From Siphonodentalium dalli (taxonomy: Eukaryota; Mollusca; Scaphopoda; Gadilida; Siphonodentaliidae): 64,000 nt of DNA. The notes beneath the pieces are model-generated. The model worked only from the letters and a program-made list of their open reading frames with translations. It ran no database searches and was not told where the DNA came from. The DNA lies in NCBI GenBank assembly GCA_032622095.1, contig CP136061.1:96345345-96409344 (forward strand). The letters are read 5' to 3'. Position numbers and translations under genes: made by a program. Shown piece after piece: positions 21,925 through 34,200 of this stretch; within the stretch, counting starts at the first letter, position 1; each line of letters starts with the position of its first letter.

Positions 21925-22361
21925 CATCTCTATAATAAAGCATCATTGATGAGTAGTTATCCGATGGGAAATGTTCAAATAATATTACCATCTCTATATA
22001 AAGCATCATTGATGAGTAGTTATCCTATGGGAAATGTTCATATAATATTATCATCTCTATATAAAGCATCATTGATGAGTAGTTACCCTATGGGAAATGT
22101 TCAAATAATATTACCATCTCTATAATAAAGCATCATTGATGATTAGTTATCCGATGGGAAATGTTCATATAATATTACCATCTCTATATAAAGCATCATT
22201 GATGAGTAGTTATCCGATGGGAAATGTTCAAATAATATTACCATCTCTATAATAAAGCATCATTGATGAGTAGTTATCCGATGGGAAATGTTCAAATAAT
22301 ATTACCATCTCTATAATAAAGCATCATTGATGAGTAGTTATCCGATGGGAAATGTTCAAAT
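21925..22361. repeat. 65-bp minisatellite, left block
   Basis: About seven units of 63-66 bp built on CATTGATGAGTAGTTATCCG, GGGAAATGTTCAAATAATAT and TACCATCTCTATAATAAAG. Very uniform, so recently amplified. Confidence 0.92.
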
Positions 22362-22877
22362 TATAAGGATTAACTGTCATGTGGACTGTTTTTATGGAGA
22401 TGTAACGGTGATGTAAGTGGACATAACTTGTGTAAAACCCGAAGGGTTTTACATACAAGTTATGTCCACTTACCTCACCGTTACATCTCCATAAAAATAG
22501 TCCACATGACAGTTAATCCTTATAGTTATATACATTTAGCGAAAAAGCCGCTTTTGTAAATATTTTTAAATCGAAAAGTGTATCGTGACAAGATCAGCCC
22601 AAAATACCCAATAGCACCCTTGGCAAAAGTTAATAGGAACAATTTCTCTTCATGTTGAAACCCGATGATGTATTAAGTCAATCCTGCGCGAGTCAAAATG
22701 CGCCCAAAGCATTACGCGTTCGTCTTTCCAAACCTAATGACGTATCGATGGTGTTATTAGCTTGGTGTTATGAGGCGTTACGCATTCACCGAGAAATAAC
22801 TGCAACTAGCCACGTGGGCGCCGACCAATCAGAATGCTGGATTTAGTGATGACAACACTTAGTGTGTAAATATATAA
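22362..22877 (+). mobile_element. Hairpin-headed element splitting the 65-bp minisatellite
   Basis: Begins with a near-perfect palindrome (22362-22524): TTATAAGGATTAACTGTCAT pairs with TGACAGTTAATCCTTATA, with GTAAAACCCGAAGGGTTTTAC at the centre. A non-palindromic part follows (TTTAGCGAAAAAGCC ... TAGTGTGTAAATATATA). A second copy is at 27785-28295. No ORF. Confidence 0.82.
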
Positions 22878-23456
22878 TATTACCATCTCTATAATAAAGC
22901 ATCATTGATGAGTAGTTATCACATGGGTAATGCTCAAATAATATTACCATCTCTATAATAAAGCATCATTGATGAGTAGTTATCCGATGGGAAATATTCA
23001 AATAATATTACCATCTCTATAATAAAGCATCATTGATGAGTAGTTATCCGATGGGAAATGTTCAAATAATATTACCATCTCTATAATAAAGCATCATTGA
23101 TGAGTAGTTATCCGATGGGAAATGTTCAAATAATATTACCATCTCTATAATAAAGCATCATTGATGAGTAGTTATCCGATGGGAAATGTTCAAATAATAT
23201 TACCATCTCTATAATAAAGCATCATTGATGAGTAGTTATCCGATGGGAAATGTTCAAATAATATTACCATCTCTATAATAAAGCATCATTGATGAGTAGT
23301 TATCACATGGGTAATGCTCAAATAATATTACCATCTCTATAATAAAGCACCATTGATGAGTAGTTATCCGATGGGAAATGTTCAAATAATATTACCATCT
23401 CTATAATAAAGCATCATTGATGAGTAGTTATCACATGGGTAATGCTCAAATAATAT
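22878..23456. repeat. 65-bp minisatellite, right block
   Basis: About nine further units. Three carry the same TATCACATGGGTAATGCTC variant, showing higher-order copying of unit variants. It ends in a small hairpin (TTCAACAAACGACCATAGAT, pairing with CGTTTGTTGAA). Confidence 0.92.
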
Positions 23457-24111
23457 GTTCAACAAACGACCATAGATCGTTTGTTGAATTTATTATATAA
23501 ACATCTCCCTCAATAAATATGCTTTCAACGAAGCGATCAAAATAACATCAACACATGGTATGTGAGATACAGAGGATCTCCAATGAGTCATGTTGGGATA
23601 TAAGATTTTATTAAACGAGTTTGATAAGTTTGTAGACGAGTCGTAGACGAGTTGTGAATCAAATTTATGGAGCTCGTTTCATAACATAATTAGTTGAAGA
23701 TATTGTACATTACATTATGAAAACACTTAAAAGAAGCTGCAATATGCATACATTTGCAGCATTGGCTGAAACCCTTCACATCCGTATGCGACATATTCCT
23801 CCAATTTGCCTCTTTGTTTTTTGTGTGTGTCTATTTCCGTTAGTTCAACGAAGTTGGACAAGAATTTCGGTTTAATGAACAAAACAATCATTTTGCATCG
23901 TCTGGTGTTGGTGTCATGCGCGGCATTTCGAAATAGTATTGATCCACCTGTAGCAATGTAAACACGCGCGATCATTTTGTTGGGGGCGATGCCAAGTGAA
24001 TGAAGTGATATGTAACTAGTGTGAGATAAGGAAATATGTAATGGCTTTTTATGTGATATAGACATGTTATACACAAATGCATGGCAACCTCATACTGTTC
24101 TCGAAAGTGAC

Positions 24112-24500
24112 TTAACCCTTTACCCAACAGAAGGGCCCTGTGCCAATGCATTATCTTATATATGCGAGTCGACCATAGGTCGCCTCGCATATATAAGAGA
24201 ATGCATTGGCTTAACACATTAAAAATTATAAAATTGTTAAAGAATGTAAGAAAAAATGGTAAAAAGTGTTTTTTTTAGGCCAATGCATTCTCTTATATAT
24301 GCGAGGCGACCTATGGTCGACTCGCATATATAAGAGAACGCATTGGCACAGGGCATAACTGTAACCATCACAATGTGGTCAAGGAGCCGGTTCCAATGAT
24401 ATCCATATTTGTATGGTGTTATTGAGACAGACCGAAGATATTTTAGGCTGTTGAAGCTTTATTTGGCCGGTTTTGGCCGGTTTGTTGGGTAAAGGGTTAA
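24112..24500 (+). mobile_element. TTAA-type MITE, complete
   Basis: TTAACCCTTTACCCAACAGA at left, TGTTGGGTAAAGGGTTAA at right, both TTAA copies intact. Hairpins at about 24141-24209 and 24281-24349. Downstream of gene 2. Confidence 0.88.
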
Positions 24501-24561
24501 CAAGTTATAGTTTATTAATATACCAATTGAAGGCACACCCACACCCATCACATCTTCGTGT

Positions 24562-24567
24562 TTTATT
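24562..24567 (-). promoter_or_regulatory. Candidate poly(A) signal of gene 2
   Basis: AATAAA on the minus strand about 455 nt after the stop codon, beyond the palindrome at 24786-25000. Other hexamer variants may serve instead. Position is the only support. Confidence 0.25.
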
Positions 24568-24785
24568 AATAGAATATATCTGTATTAAACCATTTAAAGG
24601 TGAGACAAGATAAACATAATACTATCCGTTTAAATGTGTCGATTGCGGTTATACACAATTGCATTTACCAAATCGTTGGAACAAAAAATAAAAACCAAGT
24701 CAGTGAGATGTGATCGTTACTATATTTAAAACACACTACACTCTCTTCATTCTAACATAAATGGTGTCGTGTATGGTGACATACA

Positions 24786-25000
24786 TACAGCAATGCCCTA
24801 AGTAATCAACTCCTTAACCACAGTAGAATTATGGGTAATTTTTCAGGATTTAGTCGGAAATATGGCTTGTTGCCATTCATCGGAAAGCTGTTAGTGAGAT
24901 CTTTCCGATGAATGGCAACAAGCCATATTTCCGATTAAATCCTGAAAAATTACCCATAATTCTGCTGTGGTTAAGGAGCCCATTATTTAGGGCATTACTG
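24786..25000. mobile_element. Palindromic element abutting the gene 2 stop codon
   Basis: Arms of about 95-100 bp: CAATGCCCTAAGTAATCAAC ... CATTCATCGGAAAGCT and the inverse, ending GGGCATTACTG, with a loop near 24890-24900. It begins 19 bp past the TGA of gene 2, so it would be the start of the 3' UTR. Same family as 25304-25463, 17013-17118 and 40624-40690. Confidence 0.85.
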
Positions 25001-25019
25001 GACAACCTAACCGAGCCGC

Positions 25020-25273
25020 TCACAGAGTTGGCCTTATTTTCATGCTGACTTTCTTGAGTGAATATTGGTAACCTCTGAATGAATTCCAGTTGATTCCGAT
25101 CGCTTTAATCTCGTGGGGTCCAGCTAGATAAACTCCATTCAAATTTGACGCATGGCATTTATCATACCACCAAGCTCCCCGATATGTCACAGCACAATTC
25201 ACAGGGCTGACGTCATTGTCGCGATCTTTTGTGGTGAACATGTATCCATTCCCACGGCGTTTCAGATCGTCAC
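25020..25273 (-). CDS. Gene 2 exon 5: FReD C-terminus, stop
   Basis: 254 nt including TGA (25022-25020). The acceptor is TCTGTTTCAG|GTGACG. It encodes [20 protein letters not shown], then [30 protein letters not shown] and [10 protein letters not shown]. Roughly 63 of 83 aligned residues match gene 1, the lowest of the five exons. Differences concentrate between the DRDND motif and the C-terminal strand, the part of FReD domains known to carry ligand and Ca2+ contacts. A palindromic element begins 19 bp after the stop. Confidence 0.88.
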
Positions 25274-28200
25274 CTGAAACAGAACCAAACATGGCGAATA
25301 GCTACAGTAATGCTCTAATTAATCGACCGCTTAACCACAGCATAATTATGGGTAGCCGAGAGCTTTCAGATGAATGGCAACAAGCCATATTTCCGACTAA
25401 ATCCTGAAAAGTTACCCATAATTATGCTGTGGTTAAGAGGTCGATTAATTAGAGCATTACTGTATATATGCCGAGCTTGTAACGATGTGGTTGTGCCTTC
25501 CGCTGAGCGGCAAATACGCACAGGATTAAAGATACTTAATATGGGTTCACGAGTAGATACAGATTTATATTAAATCGCAATAATGTGTGGCACGCGAGGT
25601 TAGGATTAAAGCTATATATAGGGTTATTCGTGAAATAACGGAGATGTTTGAATTTTTTAAATTTTTGTTTGGCCCGGGGCTATTGCGGACCACTCTTATC
25701 GGCTGGAGCACCCCGAACGAGGTGACCCACCCTTACGAGATGGTCAAATTGCCTGTCGGGGTCAGTCCCCGCTAGAAGCGGAAGTCGTCACTCAGTCACG
25801 ACCACTCGTCCTCCTCAGGCTGCGAACCCATCCCGTCCGATGGGGTGACCATCGTCGGGGACGTATCTCACAGCACGAGCTTTATATTTCCCCAAAGTTG
25901 ATAAATTGTGGTGTTGTAAATTCTTTCATACAAATCTCCGTTATTTCGTCAAAGTGCGTTCTATATAGAGTTATCACCCTTGCCAATTAAATCAGGATAC
26001 TTATTTTGAAATCTAATCCAAACCTAGCGTGTCACCTGTTACTGCGTTTTGATATCAACCGCTATGTAATCGTGAATGTGTCCGTTTTAACCGAAGACAA
26101 GCAGTGTCCAAACGAGAACCACTGGGATACGCGTGTATGCCTATATTGGTCTATGTACATGTACGCATGCGTATGTGGCCCTCCAGTGGACAATGGTGTC
26201 TCGGATCTGTGATACGCTATCACATGACACTTGGGTATATATGTTTTCTGTACGTCTAAATGTCGTATTCGATTATTGGACAATCAAATTTATTAACCCA
26301 TTCATGATAAAGTAACTACTCATTGGCTGCGGACACACGCATCACAGTAGCGATGGCATAGTAGGTGTGACAATTAATTATGGTGCAATTTTGGTGACAA
26401 TTTGTCGTCATATTCCTGTGCCATAGCGAGACATGTCGCCCGCCGCGCATTCACACAATGAGTCTTTTCCAATCTCTATCAGCGTCGAGATCGACATCTC
26501 AATGATTTATCAAACCGAATGTCTTGTCGCTGTTGATCGTTACTCGACACGCAATGTTATATTTTTAATGCTAACACACAACTGACACAAGACAATTCTG
26601 GACGATCGGTCGTGCAATTTTATGTATCGTATAGAATACAATGTGGCTAAACGTTATGAGTAGAGATCAACCTTGGTGAAACTCAATGGGTTAATTGGTC
26701 AGTCGACTCACTGTGCGAATATGCGGCGCGCGACACGACTCCCTATGGCATATAAATTATGTTGACCAATTGTCACCAAACTCTACAATAATTAATTGTC
26801 ACACCTACTATGCCATCGCTACTGTGGTACGTGTGTCCGCAGCCATTGTTAAATTTAACATGACATACCTGCATCTCCCGAATAATCCCCCAAATGCAGA
26901 CGGTAGCCCTGTAACTCCGAGGCAACCCGGAACTCTGTATATTCAGCATATGCTGTGATGTTTTCGAAGTCCTCCAAGTCAATGCGCAAGGTGTACTGTT
27001 TCGTGCTTGTTGTCAGATACAGGAAGTTGTTACCTTCGATAAATGTAGAATACCTTTTTATAGAAATCCTAGACATACATGTAAGAACACTCTCATTATA
27101 ATAGCTTGGGGGGACATATTACTAATGAACTCAATATAAAGAACGTTTTGTTTTAATTCGCATGGAAACAAACATGCGCTATATATGTGACCCGCCATAT
27201 CAAATCCAGTCGTAAGTCGGGATTTTTTTTACCCTATGCCAATGCATTCTCTTATATATGCGAGTCGACCATAGGTCGCCTCGCATATATAAGAGAATGC
27301 ATTGGCCTAACAATTTTTTATCATTTGGTTTAAATAAATGTTTCTTACAATTTTTAGGACATAAAATAAAAAACATCCAATACCCTGCAGGGAGCCCCAC
27401 ACCTCTATAGAAGCATATAGAAGAGTGTCGTCTGCTCATGTTTGTCTGGGGCTCTGTATGGGTGAAATTATAAAATTGTTAAAGAATACAAGAAAAAATT
27501 ATTAAAATTGTAAAAAATTGTTAGGCCATGCATTCTCTTATATATGCGAGGCGACCTATGGTCGACTCGCATATATAAGAGAATGCATTGCCACAGGGTA
27601 AACAAAATCCCGACTTACGACTGGATTTGATATGGCGGGTCACAAATATGCGCTATATGTCATGCACAAGTAAAGCGCATGTACAGGCAAAATTTATCTT
27701 ATATGTTAAACATGCACATAGATGGTGTGTGACACTATATCCTATTCCGTGAGTGGTCAACTTCCACCTAGGTCATTAGTTTCATATAAGGATTAACTGT
27801 CATGTGGACTGTTTTTTATGGAGATGTAACCGTGAGGTAAGTGGTCATAACTTGTGTAAAACCCGAAGGGTTTTACATACAAGTTATGACCACTTACCTC
27901 ACGGTTACATCTCCATAAAAACAGTCTACATGACAGTTAATCCTTATATTTATATACATTTAGCGAAAAAGCCACTTTTGTAAATGTATTTAAATCGAAA
28001 AGTGTATCGTGACAAAACCAGCCCCAAATAACCAATAGCACCCTTGGCAAAAGTTAACAGGAACAATTGAAACCCGATGATTTATTAAGTCAATCCTGCG
28101 CGAATCCAAATGCGCCCAAAACATTACGCGTTCGTCTTTCCAAACCCAAATGACGTATCGATGTTGTTATGAGCTTGCAGTTATTAGCTGATGCGCATTC

Positions 28201-31200
28201 ACCGAGAAATAACTGCAACTAGCCACGTGGGCGCCGACCAATCAGAATGCTGGATTTAGTGATGACAACACTTAGTATGTAAATATATACAAATTCACGT
28301 AAACATACCAAAAGACGAACCGAGTCACACGTTGTTGACCTGATGACAAACAGTTTGTAGATACAATAACTGGGCGTTTTTTCTAAGTGCGCTGCCATAT
28401 AATAATCAATTGATAATTCAAAGGTTGAATATTGGGCTAACTTGTCGTGAGACACGGTAAGATCCAAACTACAGATATATTTCAGAAATAAAAAAAACAT
28501 TCACCTGAGTTTATAATAAAGAAAAAACTACATAAATACAATAAATTAATTAGTTTTATTTAAGTGTATAACGCGGTGGAAGTTAGAGGAAAACAAGTAA
28601 TACCTTCGCGGTTCACACACTATGTCTAATAACCACAAAGCCGCATTCGTTTCTTAAAGACATAGTATGTACTTGTTCGGGTGCGTGCAACTGATAATTC
28701 GCTGACAACTGGAGGAATGTAACAACATTCTGCGAACATCGCCGAACATTTGAAGCAAATCGACCGTACCACTCAATAGACAACATCGTCAGAACTACGA
28801 TAAATTGTAAATATTTACTACTCGATTCAGGACGCATCTATCAGCGATAAACTAACGAAAAAGATTTCACCATCCACATTCACTGCATTTAATTAATATA
28901 TAAGAATGGCGGTGTGTGTTGTCAATTTAGACATAATATTTGTAAAACAACTACTTTGAACAAGATTATTCTCCAGTTCTATTTGATCACCCTACCGGTT
29001 TGTTTCACATCACTTTAATAATTCGAACGGTTGATCTTAGCGTTCATAGCATTGGTATTGGTATTGGTTTCTGGTAGCAATTGTTTCCGTACTATATATT
29101 CAGGGTCTGTCTTATTTCAACTTGTTATTGATTATCAATTGGTCACTGCTGACTTGGGTCTGATCTGATATTTGATTCTCAAACAAATAGAAACAGCATA
29201 AGATTAACATAATACTGAGCCTCCCGACCTGCCCCAACCAATTTGCGTGCGTCTCATTGTGTATATAACACATACAGAAGGTGATAGTACTGATACCAAT
29301 CATAAAGGTATGGACAGGTCGAGGGCGCGCCTATCAAAAACGCATGCATCGAGCCATGCCGGCTGGATAACACATTTGTACATGAAAACATAGATAATCT
29401 AAAAGAAAAATTCGAAACACATTTCAGCAAATTTATTTCCATATAACCACCCGAATATACCATGTTATACGAACCTAGTCACATAACCACTCGACTAATG
29501 CTATGTTTTACGAACCTAACCAGAAATCTGTGTTGAGATCACCGAAGCCATATTTATAATCTTCCCACGTCCGGTAAAAATCAACACTGTCATCAACGCG
29601 TCTCTGGAACACCTAGTGATTTGAACAAAAAATGATGAGAATTGAAATACACATAAATCATAGGGGTCAAGGATCATTTGGTGAACCCTTTACACAACAG
29701 AAGGGCCCTGTGCCAATGCATTCTCTTATATATGCGAGTCGACCATAGGTCGCCTCGCATATATAAGAGAATGCATTGGCTTAACACATTAAAAATTATA
29801 AAATTGTTAAAGAATGTAAGAAAAAATGGTAAAAAGTGTTAAAAAAAGATTTTTTTTTAGGCCAATGCATTCTCTTATATATGCGAGGCGACCTATGGTC
29901 GACTCGCATATATAAGAGAATGCATTGGCACAGGGCATAACTGTAACTATCACAATGTGGTCAAGGAGCCGGTTCCAATGATATCCATATTTGTATGGTT
30001 CTATTGAGACAGATTGAAGATATTTTAGGCTGTTGAAGCTTTATTTGGCCAGTTTTGGCCGGTTTGTTGGGTAAAGGGTTATACAAGAATTGTAACTGGT
30101 CCCCATCTCGAGAAATCGCACCAAGTCTGGGGGAAATTGCTTCAAAAAACATTTGGTTTTTTTTCAAATCACAAGCCAGTTGAGAGTTCCTTACCGTCCA
30201 TAAACATTCTTCAGAACAACCGTGGAATATGATTGATCGGAAAAATCCTAAAACACCAACTCAAACGTCTGACAATCAACCCATTTCTCAAAATTAGAAA
30301 TATCCTCGTCCAGATCCTGGCAAAAATATTAACACATACATGTAAACCAGTACATTTCGCGATATGGATCAAACCTGGGAAACTTTACCCAACAGATGAG
30401 TGGAATGAACCCCAACAAAATGGTTCGATTGGTAACTCGAGTACAGTTTACTGCATATGGGGAAAATAACACATTTTGTTCATATTAAGCAAGCGAAAAC
30501 GTTGACAAAAATATAACCACTCCCATTTTGAATGTCTTAATCGCAGATAAAAATCAAATTGCTAAAAATTATACCATTAGTCTGAAATGACACCTATATG
30601 TCGTGTGCCAGTTTTGTTATTAACCGCTAAATTATGTCACATTACTACAGTTGTCTCAATTATGCCATAAATGGGAATATCACAAATAATGTTGTTTATA
30701 ACTTATATTGTTTCTACTGTTTATGTTTAAATGCGCCAGACCGGGTTGTCGGCACCACGAAATTAAACTTTCGATTTCCAACCAATCGCAAGCGGGTTCT
30801 CTGCGTGAGCCTTGAGCAAATCAAAAATAGACGAACCACATAGCAAAACAATATACCCGGTCCCCTGGGACGTACATGTATACACCAATGGTCTGGGGAA
30901 AATGATATGTTCACCCATTTAGTTCGACTTCAGGAAGCAGGAAGGGTCAATATCTGGTATATATATTCAATACAAAACAGTTATGAAACTTAGTATTTAT
31001 TTATACCAGAATAATGAATTTCCATCATTGTATGCCAACATATCCTCGAGCAAATACGCACATAATCGACATATAATGTACAAATACGCACATAATCGAC
31101 ATATAATGTACAAATACGCACATAATCGACATATAATGTACAAATATGCACATAATCGACATATAATGTACAAATACGCACATAATCGACATATAATGTA

Positions 31201-34200
31201 CAAATACGCACATAATCGACATATAATGTACACATACGCACATATTCGACATATAATGTACAAATACGCACATAATCGACATATAATGTACAAATACGCA
31301 CATAATCGACATATAATGTACAAATACGCACATAATCGACATATAATGTACAAATACGTTCATATTCGATTATTTTATTTTGAAAATAAGCAGATAATGG
31401 ACTCATATCAGATACTTTGTTTTATGGCGCGGACCATTGCGAAAACACATTTTAAAGAGCGTTAGGGCCATTGCGAAAACACATTTTAAAGAGCATTAGT
31501 TAGATGAGTTAGTTAGATAGATGAGTGAAATACACATAATAGACATGTAAACTTGAGAGAAAAATGCAGGTGTTGCTCTTTTACTCGTACCATCTTTAAA
31601 AAAAATACTTTTTATCCTGTATTGGGATACACATGAAGCGATATGATACGCGTATCGTGTGTTAGTGTATCGCGCTATATTGAATTCACGATAAAAATCG
31701 CTACAGCACCTGACAGCCCTACATACTGGGTTACGGTATCAAATGTTGTAATATTGGCCATTTCACAATTTGAATTTGAGCCTTCGATATGAAATTTGTA
31801 CCAGATGGTGATACCATAGTACAATAAACCCAGATGCGGAGATGGTTGACACAAATTGATGATTGGATTGGAGAAGTTAATCACCAAATATTTACATTGA
31901 TATCACGAAATCGTGTTCGTTGACGATTATTTACATTTGCGTACCCTTCAGCCATGTAATTGTGCAGAAACCATTATAGTCACATCATTGTGAGCGACAT
32001 GAACTATTTTTTTGTTGAATTTACAAGAGATGTTGCGCTAAATCACAATGACGAAAACGAATATGAACCATCTCGGCTGATAAATATATGCATGTATGAG
32101 ATGAAGATGCATAACATATGTATGTGCATAAACATGTACATGTCGATAAACGGTCGATTGGCAAAATACGGCCGAATACCTGTTTACCTTTCGCCCGGTC
32201 ACAATGTCATTTTTTGTGTGGACATATTCCTTTGCACACTGCAATCCATGCACTGGCAATGGTTTTGACGACTGGTAAGTGTAAAACCAAATTAGATTAG
32301 GACATTTGAATAAGTGGCGTCAGGTCATGCTCGGACGTCTTTAAGAGAGTTTGCTTACCAACAGAAGGGCCCTGTGCCAATGCATTCTCTTATATATGCG
32401 AGTCGACCATAGGTCGCCTCGCATATATAAGAGAATGCATTGGCTTAACACATTAAAAATTATAAAATTGTTAGGCCAATGCATTCTCTTATATATGCGA
32501 GGCGACCTATGGTCGACTCGCATATATAAGAGAATGCATTGGCACACGGCATAACTGTAACCATCACAATGTGGTCAATGAGCCGGTTCCAATGATACCC
32601 ATATGTGTATGGTTCTATTGAGACAGACCGAAGATATTTTAGGCTGTTGAAGCTTTATTTGGCCGGTTTTGGCCGGTTTGTTGGGTAAAGGGTTAATTAA
32701 GAGCGATTGCTTACCAACCAGCCATTCGACTCCAGTGTTTGGTCACAATACACGCCCAGCGCAGTCTCGTTACCATATGGATAGACAAAGTGGACGCCAC
32801 TGGACGTGATTCCACGATTCATGAGATCATAACAGTCTATACTTCTGGGGACCCGAGTGACTGGTTTGCTTGTTACCGGCGACTGCCCTGTGGTACTTGC
32901 ACCAATATGTGTGAACTTCAAACGAACGTCGGTCCCGGGTGAACCTATAATGACATACCGGTTTGAAAAATATTAATTCTATCCTCAATATACATCAGAG
33001 AAACGTTAAATATTATGAGGATATGATATCATGATTTACTTTAGAAGATGGTGAAAATTATCTAACAACAAGCGATTCACCGTGCATCTTAAACGGACAT
33101 GGCTCATTCGATCCTCCAAATTTTTGTTTGCATAATTTGAAGCGACGGATACACTAGGTCGATAAATAAACGAACAATTGATATACCGGCTTCATATGCT
33201 CAGAAAATCACTTGCCAAAGTCATAGCCATTGTTCCGCCGTTTTCATCTTTTTTTTCCAGAAGTCTGACAAACGGTCTTTATTGCTACCATAACAGGAAT
33301 AGACTATCGCGGAACGCTTTTGTCTGTTCCATGTCGTGCAAATCGCTGGTTTGTGTATGGGACCCAAACACCATATTAATAGTTGTATTTTGCATTACAT
33401 CAATGCGTCTTTTTAGGCTACATCATTCTATTAGAAAGGTAGTTCATATATTTATCGACCTATTTCGATGCTGAGAAAAATTCAAAAACGATTAACTTTA
33501 TGTGTATTTTGGAGCGCAAACCGCCATGTGGCTGTAAGTTGTCTCCCCAGTGAAGAAAAGCATATTATACTGTAGGAAACGCGAATGAGAATATGCATTA
33601 CATAACAGTATGAATCAGGGGTGAGCTAGATAGTGAATTACCAATGTTGTGTGACATACATACACAAATATGGGTTTGTCGATACGGCACGAGTGCTGCA
33701 TGTTGCGGAATGATAGAACGAGAGGCGTTTGCGCCTCGAGTTCTATTCTTCCGCGACAGCACGAGTGCCGTATCGACAAACCCATTTACACATCGTGTCG
33801 TTCTGTGTTTATTACACGCTTCGCGTCCTATAATCCGTGCATTAAAAATACAAGATTAGACGGTTTATTTAGGCACATACAGGGCGTGTTTGTCACGTGT
33901 GATGATTCTTTTATTTAAATAGTTCCAGTTTCATGGTTGAGGCGAACGTCGTGTACGTCATTTTACGTCAACGAGATGCGTATGGAACTTACGTTCCATA
34001 CGGATTTGTAAATATGGAACAGCACTAACACTGTACATCTAGGAACAAGTGTGTAATAATATATGATGGAAGACTAAAACGGATAGCAGTTTGGGCAGCT
34101 TTGAAGATACTGCTAAATGGAAGAGAATTCGACCCATTCAGGATTATGATAGTGGACATTATGTAGTTCTAATGACATGAATGCTATGCTCAATTACAAT

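Noticed and set aside
30983-31465. 160-aa frame of repeated [10 protein letters not shown] and opposite-strand frames
   Set aside because: The 30-bp minisatellite has a unit length divisible by three and lacks stops in several frames. No coding evidence.
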